A stretch of 64,000 nt of DNA from Mariannaea sp. PMI_226 (taxonomy: Eukaryota; Ascomycota; Sordariomycetes; Hypocreales; Nectriaceae), in contig JANFOG010000004.1 in the NCBI GenBank assembly GCA_024336345.1, positions 3,899,718-3,963,717 on the forward strand, read 5' to 3'. Both the position numbers and the translations under genes were made by a program. The notes below the pieces were generated by a model. That model had not been told where the DNA came from. It searched no databases and was given only the letters and a program-made list of their open reading frames with translations. This document shows positions 1 through 11,109 of this stretch, one piece after another. Each line of letters starts with the position of its first letter. Within the stretch, counting starts at the first letter, position 1.

Positions 1-115
1 CTGGGTTGCGAGTGAGGCCCCGTATGCGGTATTCGGGATTGTTTGCGAAAGCGGCAATGACCGCCTTGCCCTGCTGCCCTGTTGCTCCTACGACGGTGAC
101 GAGCTTCGTTGACAT
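1..115 (-). CDS. NmrA-like NAD(P)-binding protein, N-terminus only (runs off left edge)
   Basis: The first 38 codons of a minus-strand gene are present, starting at the ATG at 115. The peptide begins MSTKLVTVVGATGQQGKAV: a beta strand followed by the GxxGxxG Rossmann motif (GATGQQG) typical of NmrA-like and atypical short-chain dehydrogenase proteins, which bind NAD(P) and act either as redox sensors for transcriptional repression or as reductases. The segment ending RIRGLTRNP matches the usual spacing to the second beta strand and its cofactor-selecting arginine. Only the nucleotide-binding start is visible, so regulator and enzyme cannot be told apart. There is no sign of damage in this piece. 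Confidence 0.8.
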   Translation of the reverse strand, partial: MSTKLVTVVGATGQQGKAVIAAFANNPEYRIRGLTRNP

Positions 116-1077
116 GATGTCAGGATTGTTGGACAAAGTATTTGTTGTAGACGGAAGGTTGAAAGATAAATAAGTTTGGAAATTGCGATAAACAACTGAA
201 CAATGCTTTAAGTTGTCAAGTTGATGGCTGTTGGTCGTGGTGTTCGAAATTACAATCTAGTAGTTGAGATTTGGTCTTATTTATCCTCTTTGAAAAAGCC
301 ATCATGTTGGAGTTGACCCATATGCATTCAAGCACGCTTCGACCAACTAAGCTCGCAAACTTGGCATCATTTCACCCTTTTGGTCGAATCTGGCTTTGCT
401 TACGTCACAGACTAGTCTTCAAAATGATTTCGCTGGCTTCAGGTGTAAACAAACCTAAAACCGTGCCAGGTTGATGGTGTTATGCAGCTCTCAATGGAGT
501 CGTTGGGTATTAATCAGCCTCGCAAATTTAAAATTCATCACTTCTAATCATATAATAGTAATTTGCAGCTGACTTTTCGAGCCGACTGCCCGTCCGAGGG
601 CATATCAGCCCACCCGCAATTTGTTATAGGCGTGCGTGGAGCGAGTTACAGCACCTGGATATTGCTTGTTCTGTAATTATCATGACATTCTCTATATATT
701 TAAGAATATTTTACATGGCTTATTAAGGCGTTGTTTGTGCATATCGCATTCGTTCTCGATGAAAGGACTCTAAATCTGACTTCGTGCAAATCCCCGACCT
801 TATTCAAGCCGATCGTAAAGCTCCTCGTTGAATCAACGTGCAGATCGACTTAATCGGTGCGATGGTATCTGTAACTGCAGAACGCGAGACAAATCTGCGA
901 GGAAAAAAAAAGAATGAGAGATAGGATTAATTAAATAGAGGGAGAGATGGCACTGATAAATAGCATTCATCAGACAGATTAAATCACTGGCTGTGCAATA
1001 AATCCAATGTCCATTCCAATGTGTTGAATAATATGATGCGCAAGCTAACTACTACTGACAGTACCCGTCAAGTTTGC
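116..1077. other. Gene-free stretch
   Basis: Upstream of the NmrA-like gene and downstream of the next minus-strand gene. AT-rich, with no reading frame resembling a gene and no repeat that I can see. Confidence 0.6.
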
Positions 1078-1839
1078 TTAGATAGCCAAAAACTTTTGAG
1101 CTTGCTTCTTCAGTTCCTCCATGGCACTGAATTGAAGCGTAGGTCCAATACTAATTCTTGCAACTCCAATGTCAGCCAGCTCTTTTGCGGTCAAACCACC
1201 AGATGATTTCAACAGCACATTCAAGCGACCGCCAAAGGCGTCCACCAATTCAACGACTTCGGCACGGGAGACGCCTCCCCGAGTCTGTCCACCCCAAACA
1301 AAAACAGTAGTGGCACCGGCATTTAGATAGGCTTCTCCGCGAGCGATGACCTCCTTCAAGGTTCTACCTTGTACAAGGGCGTCGCATCTGGCATTGACGA
1401 CAAAGTCAGGCACACCAAGGGATGCAGCTTTTGCTAGGACCCTCTTGACTCGATCAGCTGCCTCGGCCGTGCCGTACATTTTGTTGGCAGTCTTATCGTA
1501 GTCTTCCAGATTGACCCCGACAACACCAACTTGAATTAATTCCGTGATTGCGTCTTCAAGTTGGTCTCCGTAGCCATCCTGAAAGTCCACAGAGAGAGGC
1601 TTCTTCGTGTCCTTGATTGCGGAAGCAATTATACCCGCTGCCCTAAAATTTTCCTTACGAGTCAAATCTTCGTCTCTCAATCCTGCAGCTTCAGCGACTG
1701 CAAAGCTGGCTGTTGCGATGGCTTTTGCGGCTGGCAGAGACGCTACTGCTTTTGCAGAGACGGCGTCGTAGACATTGGCAAGAATGAGAGGGGAGTGAGG
1801 ACGATGAAGATCCTTGAGGTTCTTAGCGAGAAGATTCAT
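1078..1839 (-). CDS. Isocitrate lyase/PEP mutase superfamily enzyme
   Basis: Single-exon gene of 253 residues, typical for the short ICL/PEPM (phosphonomutase, oxaloacetase, 2-methylisocitrate lyase-like) TIM-barrel enzymes that make or break C-C or C-P bonds of small keto-acids with Mg2+. The start is the ATG at 1839 (MNLLAKNLKDLH); an in-frame ATG 11 codons upstream is possible but adds no conserved sequence. Visible family marks are LANVYDAVSAK near the N-terminus, VDFQDGYGD (Mg2+-binding aspartates), VNLEDY, then NARCDALVQG and a C-terminal RISIGPTLQ strand. The catalytic cysteine loop of true isocitrate lyases is absent, so the substrate is unknown. The frame is intact and codon use is normal. 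Confidence 0.85.
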   Translation of the reverse strand: MNLLAKNLKDLHRPHSPLILANVYDAVSAKAVASLPAAKAIATASFAVAEAAGLRDEDLTRKENFRAAGIIASAIKDTKKPLSVDFQDGYGDQLEDAITELIQVGVVGVNLEDYDKTANKMYGTAEAADRVKRVLAKAASLGVPDFVVNARCDALVQGRTLKEVIARGEAYLNAGATTVFVWGGQTRGGVSRAEVVELVDAFGGRLNVLLKSSGGLTAKELADIGVARISIGPTLQFSAMEELKKQAQKFLAI

Positions 1840-2873
1840 GATCAGATCGGATTGGGAAAATAAAGTAAACAAGGCGTGTTTTCTGATATGTCACCAAGAA
1901 CAATAGAGTGATTGCACTGTTCGCCCTACAAGTTTGTTGTAGAGCTCGATAATTTTGTCCGTGCTTTGAGAGCCCATATATGGTACTTTTACAACACTTG
2001 GCATCATCTCTTCCTGTGCTCTGTAATCTGAATCAGACCTGACGCCTCCCAGTCGTATCCATGTAGGTTTTGTTGGCGTTGACACTCAGGACCATGCAGC
2101 TAGACCCAAAGAGGAACATGAATGCCAACGACATTTGCTGGAAACGTACTAGTGTCCCTGGTATCTGGAAGTCAAGCCAGCCTGTGACTAATCAGCTAAA
2201 CCACCGCTGTGTCCCTGGAATTCCGCGCTCTATAACTATCACTTGCAGGCAATGACCTCAATGTTACTCCGTAGTTAGTTTGTAATAAAAAGCACCCATG
2301 CTGATAGATGATTAATCGCAGTATTAGCTTAAAAATTAGGAACCCTTGGCGATATTGCTCCGTGGCGTTTTTGCACCATTCTATTCCCTCCATAAACGTG
2401 GACACGGTCAAGGGAGAAAAATCATGGAGACATTGAAAGCGGGGATACCGCGACAAATGCATTGCGTTTCGTCACATCTTGCTTTTTGTTCCTGTATTTA
2501 GTTTGTCAGCAGTTCTTTAGGCTTGGATGTTTGTCATTTGGATACTGGAAATGGCTAGCCCTGGTCGCTTACTCATGTTTCTTCTGGGTGCTTGGAAGCT
2601 GCTTCAATGACATTGAAAGGCGTATCGACAAGTATTCTATCCTTTATTAATTGCACTTCCCTTCCACTTTGTCTGAATAGTATTCTCACTTGATCTAAAC
2701 ACGAAAATTCTTTATTTAATACATTAGAGGCTAATGCCTCTTTCCCACTACTTGTCACTATCAAGAAGATACTCTCAGCCAAGTGGTTCTTTGCCATACC
2801 GACACACGACAATCAGCTAGGAAACTTATAAGTTCTACCATCGACCAATTACGTGGCTGATTTCCTGCACAAC
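1840..2873. other. Divergent intergenic region
   Basis: Separates two divergently transcribed genes and should hold both promoters. Only short unrelated ORFs are present; I see no repeat or RNA gene. Confidence 0.6.
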
Positions 2874-4667
2874 ATGATCGACCTCGTCAGAGAAACGCCT
2901 ATTGGCCAGGCGATTCGTCTAATTTCACGAAACCGGCTACTCCAGTATCCTGAGGAGAGAGCCGACTTTGAGCTGCCACCTCAGTATGTCGCTATACTCA
3001 AAGAAAGCGAGAAGTCCAGTGACCAGAATCGATCTCGCAGCTCGGGTGGGATTATCACGCATTCAGCTGGGGGTGATAATCTGAGCGACGGTTCCGAACC
3101 TTACCAGCGTGAGGGTGACGATGTGGAAAGCCTCAGAAGGGTAGGAACTAGGAGCACTGTCTGTACTGCACCATACAGTAACGACCGGATGCGGGCCGAA
3201 CAAGAGCTCGACCTTCAACGTACCAAGTCCATTCCAATCGACCCCCAGAGGACTACAGATGGTATCATTCTTGTCGATTGGTATACGACTGATGATCCAG
3301 CAAACCCGCAGAACTGGTCCCGTTTCAAAAAATATTTCGTAATATTTGTACTTTGCTTCTATACCTGGACCGTCTACTGCGCAGGACCCATCTATGCTAC
3401 TGCTGAAGAGGGAATTCAGGATCATTTCGGAGTCAGTGCTGTAGCTTCCACTCTTGGTCTGTCGTTGTACGTTCTTGCGTATGGCATTGGTGACCTTGTT
3501 TTCGCTCCCTTGACGGAGATCCCAGTTGTAGGGCGAAACCCTGTCTACTTCCTCACGTTCATCATATTCTGGGCTCTATCATTCCCCGAAGCTGTTGTGG
3601 ACAGCTTTGGTGGACTATTAGCGTTGCGATTTTGGCTCGGTTTCTTTGGTAGCCCTGCATTGGCAAATGGAGGAGCCACAGTGGGGGACATGTTCTCTTT
3701 GATCTACATTCCATTTGGGCTTTCGTGGTGGGTGTTCTCTGCTTGGGCTGGCCCTGCCTTTGGACCTTTGCTCGGAGGCTTCGCTGCTCAGGCTAAAGGC
3801 TGGAGATGGCCTCTGTGGGAGATCGTCTGGATGGCCTCACCAGCACTCATTTTTCTTTTGGCTCTCATGCCCGAGACCTCTCCCTCAAATATTCTGTTGA
3901 GGCGTGCAAAGCGACTGCGCAAATTGACGGGCGATTCGAGACTCCAGTCACAGAGTGAGATTGATCAACGTCATATGAAGGCTTCCGACATCATCTTCTC
4001 CGCGTTAATCCGACCGATGGAGATTATGATGAAAGATCCTGCAATCTTCTTCGTCAATGTCTATACTGGATACTTCTACGGTGTATTCTATACCTTCTTT
4101 GAGGTCTTTCCTCTAGTGTTCCCAGTATTCTATGGATTCAACCTAGGACAGACCGGCCTCACTTTCTTGTCTTGTTTTATTGGCGTTATTATTGGACTTG
4201 CTGGTTATTTCGCCTATTTGCACTTCTATATGGTACCAGACAACATAAAGAATGGTCTTCGGGAACAGGAGCACCGGCTGGTCCCCGCCATTATCGGTTC
4301 ATTTCTGCTACCCATCGGCTTGTTTATATTTGCCTGGACCTCCAATCCAAGCATTCACTGGGTGGTACCGCTTATTGGTGTGGGAATCTTCGTCATCGGG
4401 CATTTTTGGGTAATGCAATCTCTGTTCATATACCTTCCTTTCTCCTATCCGCAGTATACTGCTTCTCTTTTCGCAGGCAATAGTATATGGAGATCTGGTG
4501 TTGCTGGTGGTTCTGTCGTCTTTGCGAGACCTCTCTTCATCAACCTAGGCGTTGACAAGGGTGTGACTGTCCTTGCAGGCTTGAGTGTGATGGGAATTTT
4601 TGGAACAATCGCTATCTATGTGTTTGGAAAGAAGCTACGTGCACGATCCAAGTTTGCTCTGAGCTAG
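2874..4667 (+). CDS. MFS drug/polyamine exporter (DHA1 family)
   Basis: Single-exon gene of 597 residues. I place the start at the ATG at 2874 because the N-terminal MIDLVRETPIGQ...YPEE segment is the conserved leader of fungal DHA1 exporters (FLU1/TPO1-like); the frame opens slightly earlier only through a GTG. About 140 hydrophilic cytosolic residues, ending in the NPQNWSR motif, precede twelve hydrophobic spans. The central loop carries PETSPSNILLRRAKRLRK, the DHA1 motif-C/loop signature. Such proteins pump drugs or polyamines out across the plasma membrane by proton antiport. There are no stops or frameshifts. It stands alone between two non-coding stretches, so the substrate cannot be inferred from context. 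Confidence 0.88.
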   Translation: MIDLVRETPIGQAIRLISRNRLLQYPEERADFELPPQYVAILKESEKSSDQNRSRSSGGIITHSAGGDNLSDGSEPYQREGDDVESLRRVGTRSTVCTAPYSNDRMRAEQELDLQRTKSIPIDPQRTTDGIILVDWYTTDDPANPQNWSRFKKYFVIFVLCFYTWTVYCAGPIYATAEEGIQDHFGVSAVASTLGLSLYVLAYGIGDLVFAPLTEIPVVGRNPVYFLTFIIFWALSFPEAVVDSFGGLLALRFWLGFFGSPALANGGATVGDMFSLIYIPFGLSWWVFSAWAGPAFGPLLGGFAAQAKGWRWPLWEIVWMASPALIFLLALMPETSPSNILLRRAKRLRKLTGDSRLQSQSEIDQRHMKASDIIFSALIRPMEIMMKDPAIFFVNVYTGYFYGVFYTFFEVFPLVFPVFYGFNLGQTGLTFLSCFIGVIIGLAGYFAYLHFYMVPDNIKNGLREQEHRLVPAIIGSFLLPIGLFIFAWTSNPSIHWVVPLIGVGIFVIGHFWVMQSLFIYLPFSYPQYTASLFAGNSIWRSGVAGGSVVFARPLFINLGVDKGVTVLAGLSVMGIFGTIAIYVFGKKLRARSKFALS

Positions 4668-5452
4668 TTGATCAGAGTACGTGGCTTTTCTAGCCGGTTG
4701 TTGTTCAAGACCTACAGTCGAGCATCATTTTGATATCTGTGATTAACATGGTGGGCTACTGGCTAGGGGGTGCAAGACACAAAAAGGGGTTGGATGGGAT
4801 ATTAGGTATGCTATAGATGGTTAGTTTGTTCACACTCATTCTCCTCATCCGCTCTAGTTTTATTTCTACAGCGGCGTTAGAATATCTTACATTGGTTCAT
4901 CATTTACCATAGAATAATATGGTTTTTTAATATATTCTTTACTATCAAAGAAGTTTATTAAAACTTGATGTGATATACAGACGGGTTTTTATGCTGGTTG
5001 GGATGCGCCCGCACCGGGCTTTGAACCAAGCAGAGTAGGTTTCTGCCACTTGTAACACCACAGTCAAACAGACCATCTGACTTTGAAGCGTTCCAAAGGC
5101 ACTTGAGCTTGACAGAAAAGACGAACCATTTCAGCATCGAATGTTACACGTAAAATTATAAAGGCACCTATTACAGGCTTGATATGGCCAATATTAGATA
5201 AGATGATCATCACTACGATACGGCTCGTCTTCTGACAATGTGCAATGTGGGTTCACCGATAATTGGGCAAATTTGTTTTCAAGTTTTGTAAATATTTTAA
5301 AGTAATATCACGAGGCTTCAATTTGGAGATGCTCGCTTTGCATGACGTAGCTACGCCATGGCTACTGGATAAGAAGCTAGCCGGTCACGCGGCGTCCCAT
5401 TTCAAAGTAGCACGATTATGTATCTCGATTAAAATATTTCAGATTTATCATT
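4668..5452. other. Gene-free stretch
   Basis: Lies between the convergent 3' ends of the MFS and bZIP genes. It is AT-rich around 4900-4980 (possible 3' signals). A GC-rich hairpin-like patch near 5000-5040 was examined as a tRNA and rejected. Confidence 0.5.
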
Positions 5453-6901
5453 TTATACTATATTCGATTTTGCTAAAATATCGTTTACGTTATCGTGTCC
5501 AATTCGGTGAAGTAATTCTGCAAGTCGCGAGGCAAAAAATGTACGGTGGTGGATTTGCGCGCTCCTTGTCGCAGCGACGTAGTAAACCCAAACAAGTGAG
5601 TTCTCGCCCAGAGAAAATGGAGGGACGTTGTGGACAGTCGATTGGAGTTTGTCCAGCAAACGGCCAGCCTCTGTCAACTGAGCCGTGGAGATATGATTAT
5701 TTCCAGGCAAATTGGTTGTAGGGATAAGCCGGTAGAGCTGGCAGGCTTGTGCCATGGCGGTTTCTAGTGCCAGAAATATTTCATGTAGGTTCACTGGGTT
5801 GAGAATTACCGAAAGCTGATTATTTGCTTTCTGGCTACTGCCAATTAAGCTGAGTGACTGCATGTCAAATTGATACAAAGGATGTACAAGCGTTTTCATC
5901 CTTTTGTGTACGTTAGCGAGATTATATTTAACATGCTGCCGGATGGGATCGTACATTTGGATTTGGTCCAATAAAAACCGTCGCATAGCCTCCTCCTCTG
6001 GTTCATGACTGCAAAGGCAATCCTTGCGAATCCAGAAGATAGCCAAATTCAACAGTGTGGGAAAGTCTCTACTGTAGGTAATCATATCATCGATTAACAG
6101 CCCTAGAATAGCGGATAGAGCTGGCAGAGATATCGTGAAGTCTAACTGCGAGCGACTTGAGGCTTGCCGTAGTTCTTCAAACGCAGTTGACCTGTACTCA
6201 AGGTGATGGATGGCCATGTTTTTTCCCCGAGCGAGCTGAATATGGCTTGCTGATCCTGCGAGTAACGAACTCATGACCATCTTGTTGTTCAGAGCCAGCG
6301 GTAGAACGTACTTTACATAACCGTCGTTGGTTGATTCGGCAATATTCAAGCTTGGGATAATATTGTCATAGACTTAGAATAAGATATTAGCAACGCCACT
6401 GGGCGCATGAAGAATGATCTTTGGCTCACAATTTTGAAAAAGCGCGGGTGCCATTGTACCATGAAGTCCGGATTGCGACAGATTGGGGATGGATGGGTTG
6501 ATCGATTGATGTAGTTGTGGTAGCTGCCATTGAAAGTGCATTGACGATTGTAAGGCATCGGAAGACACGTCAACCACTGTCCAGGCAAACAAGCCAGGAC
6601 TAAACTGGACCTCTGGACGGTTCGTTCTATGCGACCTTTCAGCTGGGCCAATCAAAGCCAACGTGAGCCGTTCCCAGTTAGCAGCGAGCTGGTGTAAGGT
6701 TTCTTTTTCTTCTCGGAGTCGGAGAACTTCTTTCTCCAGCGCGTTCATATAATCCTTTGTCCGCTTTCGGTGATTACTATGACCAGTTAATAGCATAATC
6801 GTAACAACATATGAAGCTTATCTTTACCGTTGTGCCCCCAGGATCTGTTCTGCCCTCTTTTTGGGGGGATATTCTCGACTGGACAGGGAGGGGGCTGTCA
6901 T
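5453..6901 (-). CDS. bZIP transcription factor with large C-terminal regulatory domain
   Basis: Three exons by splice signals and frame: 6901-6828, 6776-6430, 6372-5453 (446 residues). Intron 1 is 51 bp (GTAAAG...TAG). Intron 2 is 57 bp (GTGAGC, GCTAAT branch, AAG) and removes an in-frame TAA. The spliced N-terminus reads KKRAEQILGAQRNHRKRTK followed by a short leucine zipper (YMNALEKEVLRLREEKETL). The remaining ~380 residues have the helical 'LPLALNNKMVMSSLLAGSA' pattern seen in C-terminal halves of fungal bZIP or zinc-cluster regulators. It acts in the nucleus. Oddity: the invariant asparagine of the basic region (N-R-x-A-x-R) is isoleucine and the next arginine is leucine, so DNA contact may be altered. 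The start at 6901 is the nearest ATG to the basic region and is not certain. Confidence 0.75.
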
Positions 6902-7747
6902 TCCCTGCTTGGGGACTAGCGGTGATAAGAATGAAACAGTGCCAAAGATATTTCTCTCTCGACTCTTGATCGAGTCATAGGCATTTGCCCGTTCCATCGT
7001 GGTCACAAGCACCCCGTGGACAAGGCTCAGCTGGGAGATGTACGGTGCCAGAAAAATGGGCAAGAGGACTGCAATTGGATGGGCTGCCACAGGACTCTCT
7101 TCGCCTGATCAGGCCTCCCGCCCTGACCTGACAATGTGGAAATTAAGGCGTAAAAAGCTGTCGAAGTCGCTTAGCTAACGGTCGCTTGACTATCAGGGTT
7201 TGCCTGAAAAGACTTCTATTGCCTTCCTTATTGCCCTGGTGGTCCTTAGGGCTGGCAGATGGACGTTTGTCACCTTGCTCTGAAATGTGGCCGATAAATC
7301 AACTCTGGATTCGTGATGACTGTGGCGCATCTGCCGGCGACGTCCATCCGTCCAGGCGTGAGTTCTGACTAATAAAGTCACGAGTGGAGCCATATAGGCG
7401 CTAGCTCATATAGGCAATTGGATTTGAACAAAGATCAGCTATTTCAGACTAATTACAGATTTTACGACTGTATGCGAATTTGGAGCCAAAATACCGATAG
7501 AGGGCTGCTTAGCAATCAGCATATATAACCCTGGCAAGGAAAATTTGAGCATCCAATGTCATCTTGAAACTATTTCAGCGTCAGTTGTATGACGCGTAGC
7601 ATTTTATTCGATTTTCTCATAAATCTTTCAGTTTATAAGCTATGAGCGTTTCACATAGTTTGTGCAACTGTCGTCATCCTACGATTATACAATGTCCAGC
7701 GCGGAGTCGGGTATATAGTGACACCGGTTGATATTTTGCGTGGCAAG
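6902..7747. other. Gene-free stretch upstream of the bZIP gene
   Basis: Probable bZIP promoter. Only short shadow ORFs are present. Confidence 0.5.
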
Positions 7748-8011
7748 ATGACGCCTGAATTTGATCAACATCCCGACGATGCCCAGATCTTAGTCAGAAT
7801 GGATGAGTATTTAAGCCCCTTCACAATCATAGAGGGAGTACAACCGCGCCCCTTGCATTGGATAGAGGTTATCTAGTCGAATGTCAAAGAAGGGGAGACA
7901 ATATTTACAATGATCGAAGCGAATGGCTGGATCAATACTAAGATGGATCTTATTTACCATTGTGATAAAGCCACTGGGATGGTTCTAGTCAATAGCCGAA
8001 GGTCCAATTAA
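7748..8011 (+). pseudogene. Short coding-like ORF with one in-frame stop, family not recognised
   Basis: An ATG at 7748 opens 42 codons ending in TAG (7874-7876). The same frame then continues open to TAA at 8009, giving 87 codons broken once. Composition looks coding: acidic start MTPEFDQHPDDAQILVRMDE, later segments GETIFTMIEANGWINTKMD and YHCDKATGMVLVNSRR. I do not recognise the family. It may be a small decayed gene, or chance. Neighbours are MFS and bZIP genes. Confidence 0.3.
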
Positions 8012-9025
8012 CAGAATAGTCGCGTGAACATGATCGTATATATTCCCTCGGGTCGTCAAACATAGCTTCGCCCGGCAGAATAGGAGGGGAAAATGTCTTA
8101 GGCTGGATGTAAGCCGAAAAAGCCAATATGACTCAGTGAATACTAGTTAGGCGGCAGACAAATAGTACCGAGGCATCAATCTGTCCAATCTACTGGGACA
8201 AGACTAACAAAAAGAGAAGACTCAATGCCATAGGTTCCAGGGACTTTACTTCTCGCGACAAAGAATGTAATACGCGACTATCGTAGTTGTCTTGATGACG
8301 GCCAATGCACAATTATAAGACAGATTACTATGCCTTGAGAAAGTACGAAGCACCTGATTCTAAGTTGCTCCATTGCTTTGTGTGTTAGCCCTGAGTTCCG
8401 TCTGACCAAGTCGAGTAATATTGCCATACACAAAATTATCTTTGATAAATACGACGCTTGCTTTCGGGAGAGCAGAGCCATAAGGAAAAAAGATCAAGCG
8501 CCTACATATGTATCGACTCTTGCATATTGCCAGCCGCGTTAGCTAATTAATTTGGCATCAGGTTACCAGTTTGAGTTAGCTTCATACAATTGCACCCGTT
8601 CCTAGACACTATCCTGGTCCATTAGCGTGGCGTGTGCTCCACAGTCCATGGCTATGAGATTAGAAAGCAAAGAGCCAGAAGCTGGCTACGTAGATGAGGG
8701 CAAAGCAAGTCTCGACATTCTGGGAGCGTTCAATTATTCAGTGTGTCCGTTACAAGATACGTCATTAGTTGATTATTCTACTACCAAGCGAGAAAGCACG
8801 ATAGCTTTTGTCCTAAGCGCAAGACACGTATATACAGCCCATCAGACCACTTATACACTTACTTTCAATCATGGTAATATCGAATCTCCACTGTTCGTCA
8901 TTTTTTCAATATCTAAGGAAATAAAGCGCACCACGCATACGATACAACATTGGAATTTTCAACAGTCAACTATTTAGCACAAGTCTATATCGACGCATTC
9001 ATTTACTTCCATACCCGCATCTGAG
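8012..9025. other. Gene-free stretch upstream of the MFS gene
   Basis: Probable promoter region of the monocarboxylate-type transporter. The 116-codon frame at 8627 opens through GTG and lacks any family resemblance, so I leave it out. Confidence 0.5.
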
Positions 9026-10378
9026 ATGTCCTCACCCTCTGATGTAACAACTCTCCCAGGCAATGATTATTCGAAACATGAGTCGAGCATTACTCTCCCC
9101 GCTCCCGCCAGTAGTCACGGTGTCAAGAGGGCGCCGAATAACGCGGAACTCGCCGCCACCGAAAAAGCTATTCACCCACCGGATGTCGGTGTAATGCCCT
9201 GGATACAGGTGGCTGGCTCTTTTTTTCTCATGTTCGCTTCTTGGGGAACTGTTGTATCGTATGGCACCTTCCAGCAGTACTACACGAGCGGCGGCGGTAT
9301 TGTTGACGAGACGTCTTCCTCTCGAATAGCCTGGATTGGCAGTCTTCAGACTTTCTTGCTCATGTTCGGAGCAGCACTTACAGGAACACTCTACGATGCT
9401 GGATACTTTCGGGTCATGATGTATTTCGGCTCGTTCATGATGATCTTTGGGCTAATGATGACTTCACTCGCCGACAAATATTGGCAGTTTGTCCTTGCCC
9501 AGTCACTTTGTACCGGCAGCGGGATGGGCCTCATCGCCCTTGGCGCGCTTGCGATACCGAGCACATGGTTTATCAAAAACCGAGGTCTCGCTGTCGGCGT
9601 GGGAAGCAGCGGCGCGTCAATTGGTGGCATCATTTTCCCAATTACTCTACGCCACCTGATTCCCGAGATTGGTTTCGGCTGGGCTGTCCGTGTCATGGGC
9701 TTCATTGTCATGGCTATTCTTATCCTTCCCCTAGCCATGTCTAGACAGCGTTTGCCCTCAAAGAAACGCCGTACACTTATCGACTTCAAATCTCTCACCC
9801 AAGTGGAATTTGGCCTTTACTGGTTGAGTATCTTCTTGGCTTTCCTCGGCTTCTTCGTTTTCTATACCTTCGTTGAATCGTGGATCATTGCCACTCACCT
9901 TGACACCGCTGGCGTCTCACCCTATTATTTTCTTGCTCTTGTCAATGCAGCTAGTACTTTCGGACGAATCTTTTCAAACTATGCTGCCGATGTTGTTGGT
10001 CCCCTCAATATCCAAGCCCCAGCAACTCTTATTTCTGGCATCTTGGTTCTTACCTGGATCCCTGCCCATTCGATAGGATCTGTCATTGTAATCGCAATCC
10101 TTTATGGCTTCTTTTCCGGGACCCTCGTGTCTATGCCACCAACAGCTATTGCTAGCATGACTGCTGACATGAGTGAGATGGGCGGCCGGATAGGAGTGTG
10201 CTTTCTTGCTATGGCTTTTGGTTCGCTTATTGGAAGTCCTATTGCAGGTGCTATTGTGCAGTCTGCTGGCTACAACAGTGCCAAGATTTACGGTGGTCTC
10301 ATGCTATTGGCGGGCTCAGTAGCCATGGCATCGGCAAGGTTCAAGAAAACAGGTCTCAATCTTCGGGTCAAGGCTTGA
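9026..10378 (+). CDS. MFS monocarboxylate transporter-like (MCT) permease
   Basis: Single exon, 450 residues, ATG at 9026. About 55 polar residues (with PPDVGVMPWIQV just before span 1) precede twelve membrane spans. The pattern is that of fungal MCT-type MFS proteins: W(I)QV.GSFFLMFASWG in span 1, YGTFQQYY after it, IAWIGSLQTFLL in span 2, PSTWFIKNRGLAVGV in the span 4-5 region, and GRIFSNYAADVVG as the second-half loop motif. These proteins sit in the plasma or vacuolar membrane and move carboxylates, riboflavin or secondary metabolites. It is intact. It lies 0.7 kb before a convergent SnoaL-like gene, which suits a role as exporter in a metabolite locus, but that is inference. Confidence 0.88.
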   Translation: MSSPSDVTTLPGNDYSKHESSITLPAPASSHGVKRAPNNAELAATEKAIHPPDVGVMPWIQVAGSFFLMFASWGTVVSYGTFQQYYTSGGGIVDETSSSRIAWIGSLQTFLLMFGAALTGTLYDAGYFRVMMYFGSFMMIFGLMMTSLADKYWQFVLAQSLCTGSGMGLIALGALAIPSTWFIKNRGLAVGVGSSGASIGGIIFPITLRHLIPEIGFGWAVRVMGFIVMAILILPLAMSRQRLPSKKRRTLIDFKSLTQVEFGLYWLSIFLAFLGFFVFYTFVESWIIATHLDTAGVSPYYFLALVNAASTFGRIFSNYAADVVGPLNIQAPATLISGILVLTWIPAHSIGSVIVIAILYGFFSGTLVSMPPTAIASMTADMSEMGGRIGVCFLAMAFGSLIGSPIAGAIVQSAGYNSAKIYGGLMLLAGSVAMASARFKKTGLNLRVKA

Positions 10379-11109
10379 ACATACAACAAAAGAAGCACGA
10401 GTTATTAGAAAACTAGTGCAATTTAGACACGTTATATTCAATGAGAGGAAATTTCAGATTATCGACGATACTGGTTTCCAATATATCTCACTGGTCTTCT
10501 TTGGGGGGAAAAGTTGAAGGGTTTGCGCGGAATTTAAGTGAGCTCTACGGAGAAAATGAGCTCTATTGAGATGCTAGCTACGCTGATGCTAGTTATGGTA
10601 TGCCATGTGGTTAAATGATACATATGACAGCAAGAATAATTAAATTTCAGGTTTTGGATACCGGGTTCTCAATGCAACCAAGCCTCAGTGGCTTTTCTCA
10701 GACAATCCCGTCCTGTACTTTATTCTCTGTTGTAGACCTCCTCTATTTAATATTTTGAGTATCATAAGGTAGACCTGGAGTAACGTGGGCAAAGTTGTCA
10801 TGAGAACTCCGCGATCGATTGATGACCAAACATAGCCCTTTCAGCAACTCAGCGAATACAGACAAAGATAGACGTAAACTTCAGATGCGCCAGTGCAAGA
10901 GACTATTTGTCAATTGTGCCGTCTACCCTATTTTTTATCCCCGCAATTCGCCTACCACACCCATATGATACAGGCGCCTTGTTACCCCATCCGGTTCGCG
11001 GCAGAGGGAGTATCAGAAGTAATTACTGACTCAATTCAGTATCAAGCAGCTTCGAGACTAAGGCCTCAAGATACTAGAAACCCGGACCAGAGCAGTTGAT
11101 AGAATATCA
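10379..11109. other. Convergent intergenic region
   Basis: Lies between the 3' ends of the MFS and SnoaL-like genes. I see no gene or repeat. Confidence 0.55.

Noticed and set aside
4995..5045. GC-rich patch with GGTTCAAAG on the minus strand, resembling a tRNA T-arm
   Set aside because: The five-base T stem does not pair and no acceptor stem or D-arm can be built.
8627..8977. 116-codon plus-strand frame
   Set aside because: Opens through GTG, has no family resemblance and lies in the promoter of the MFS gene.
9391..9798. Long minus-strand frame inside the MCT gene
   Set aside because: Opposite-strand shadow of a clearly coding exon, with basic/low-complexity composition.
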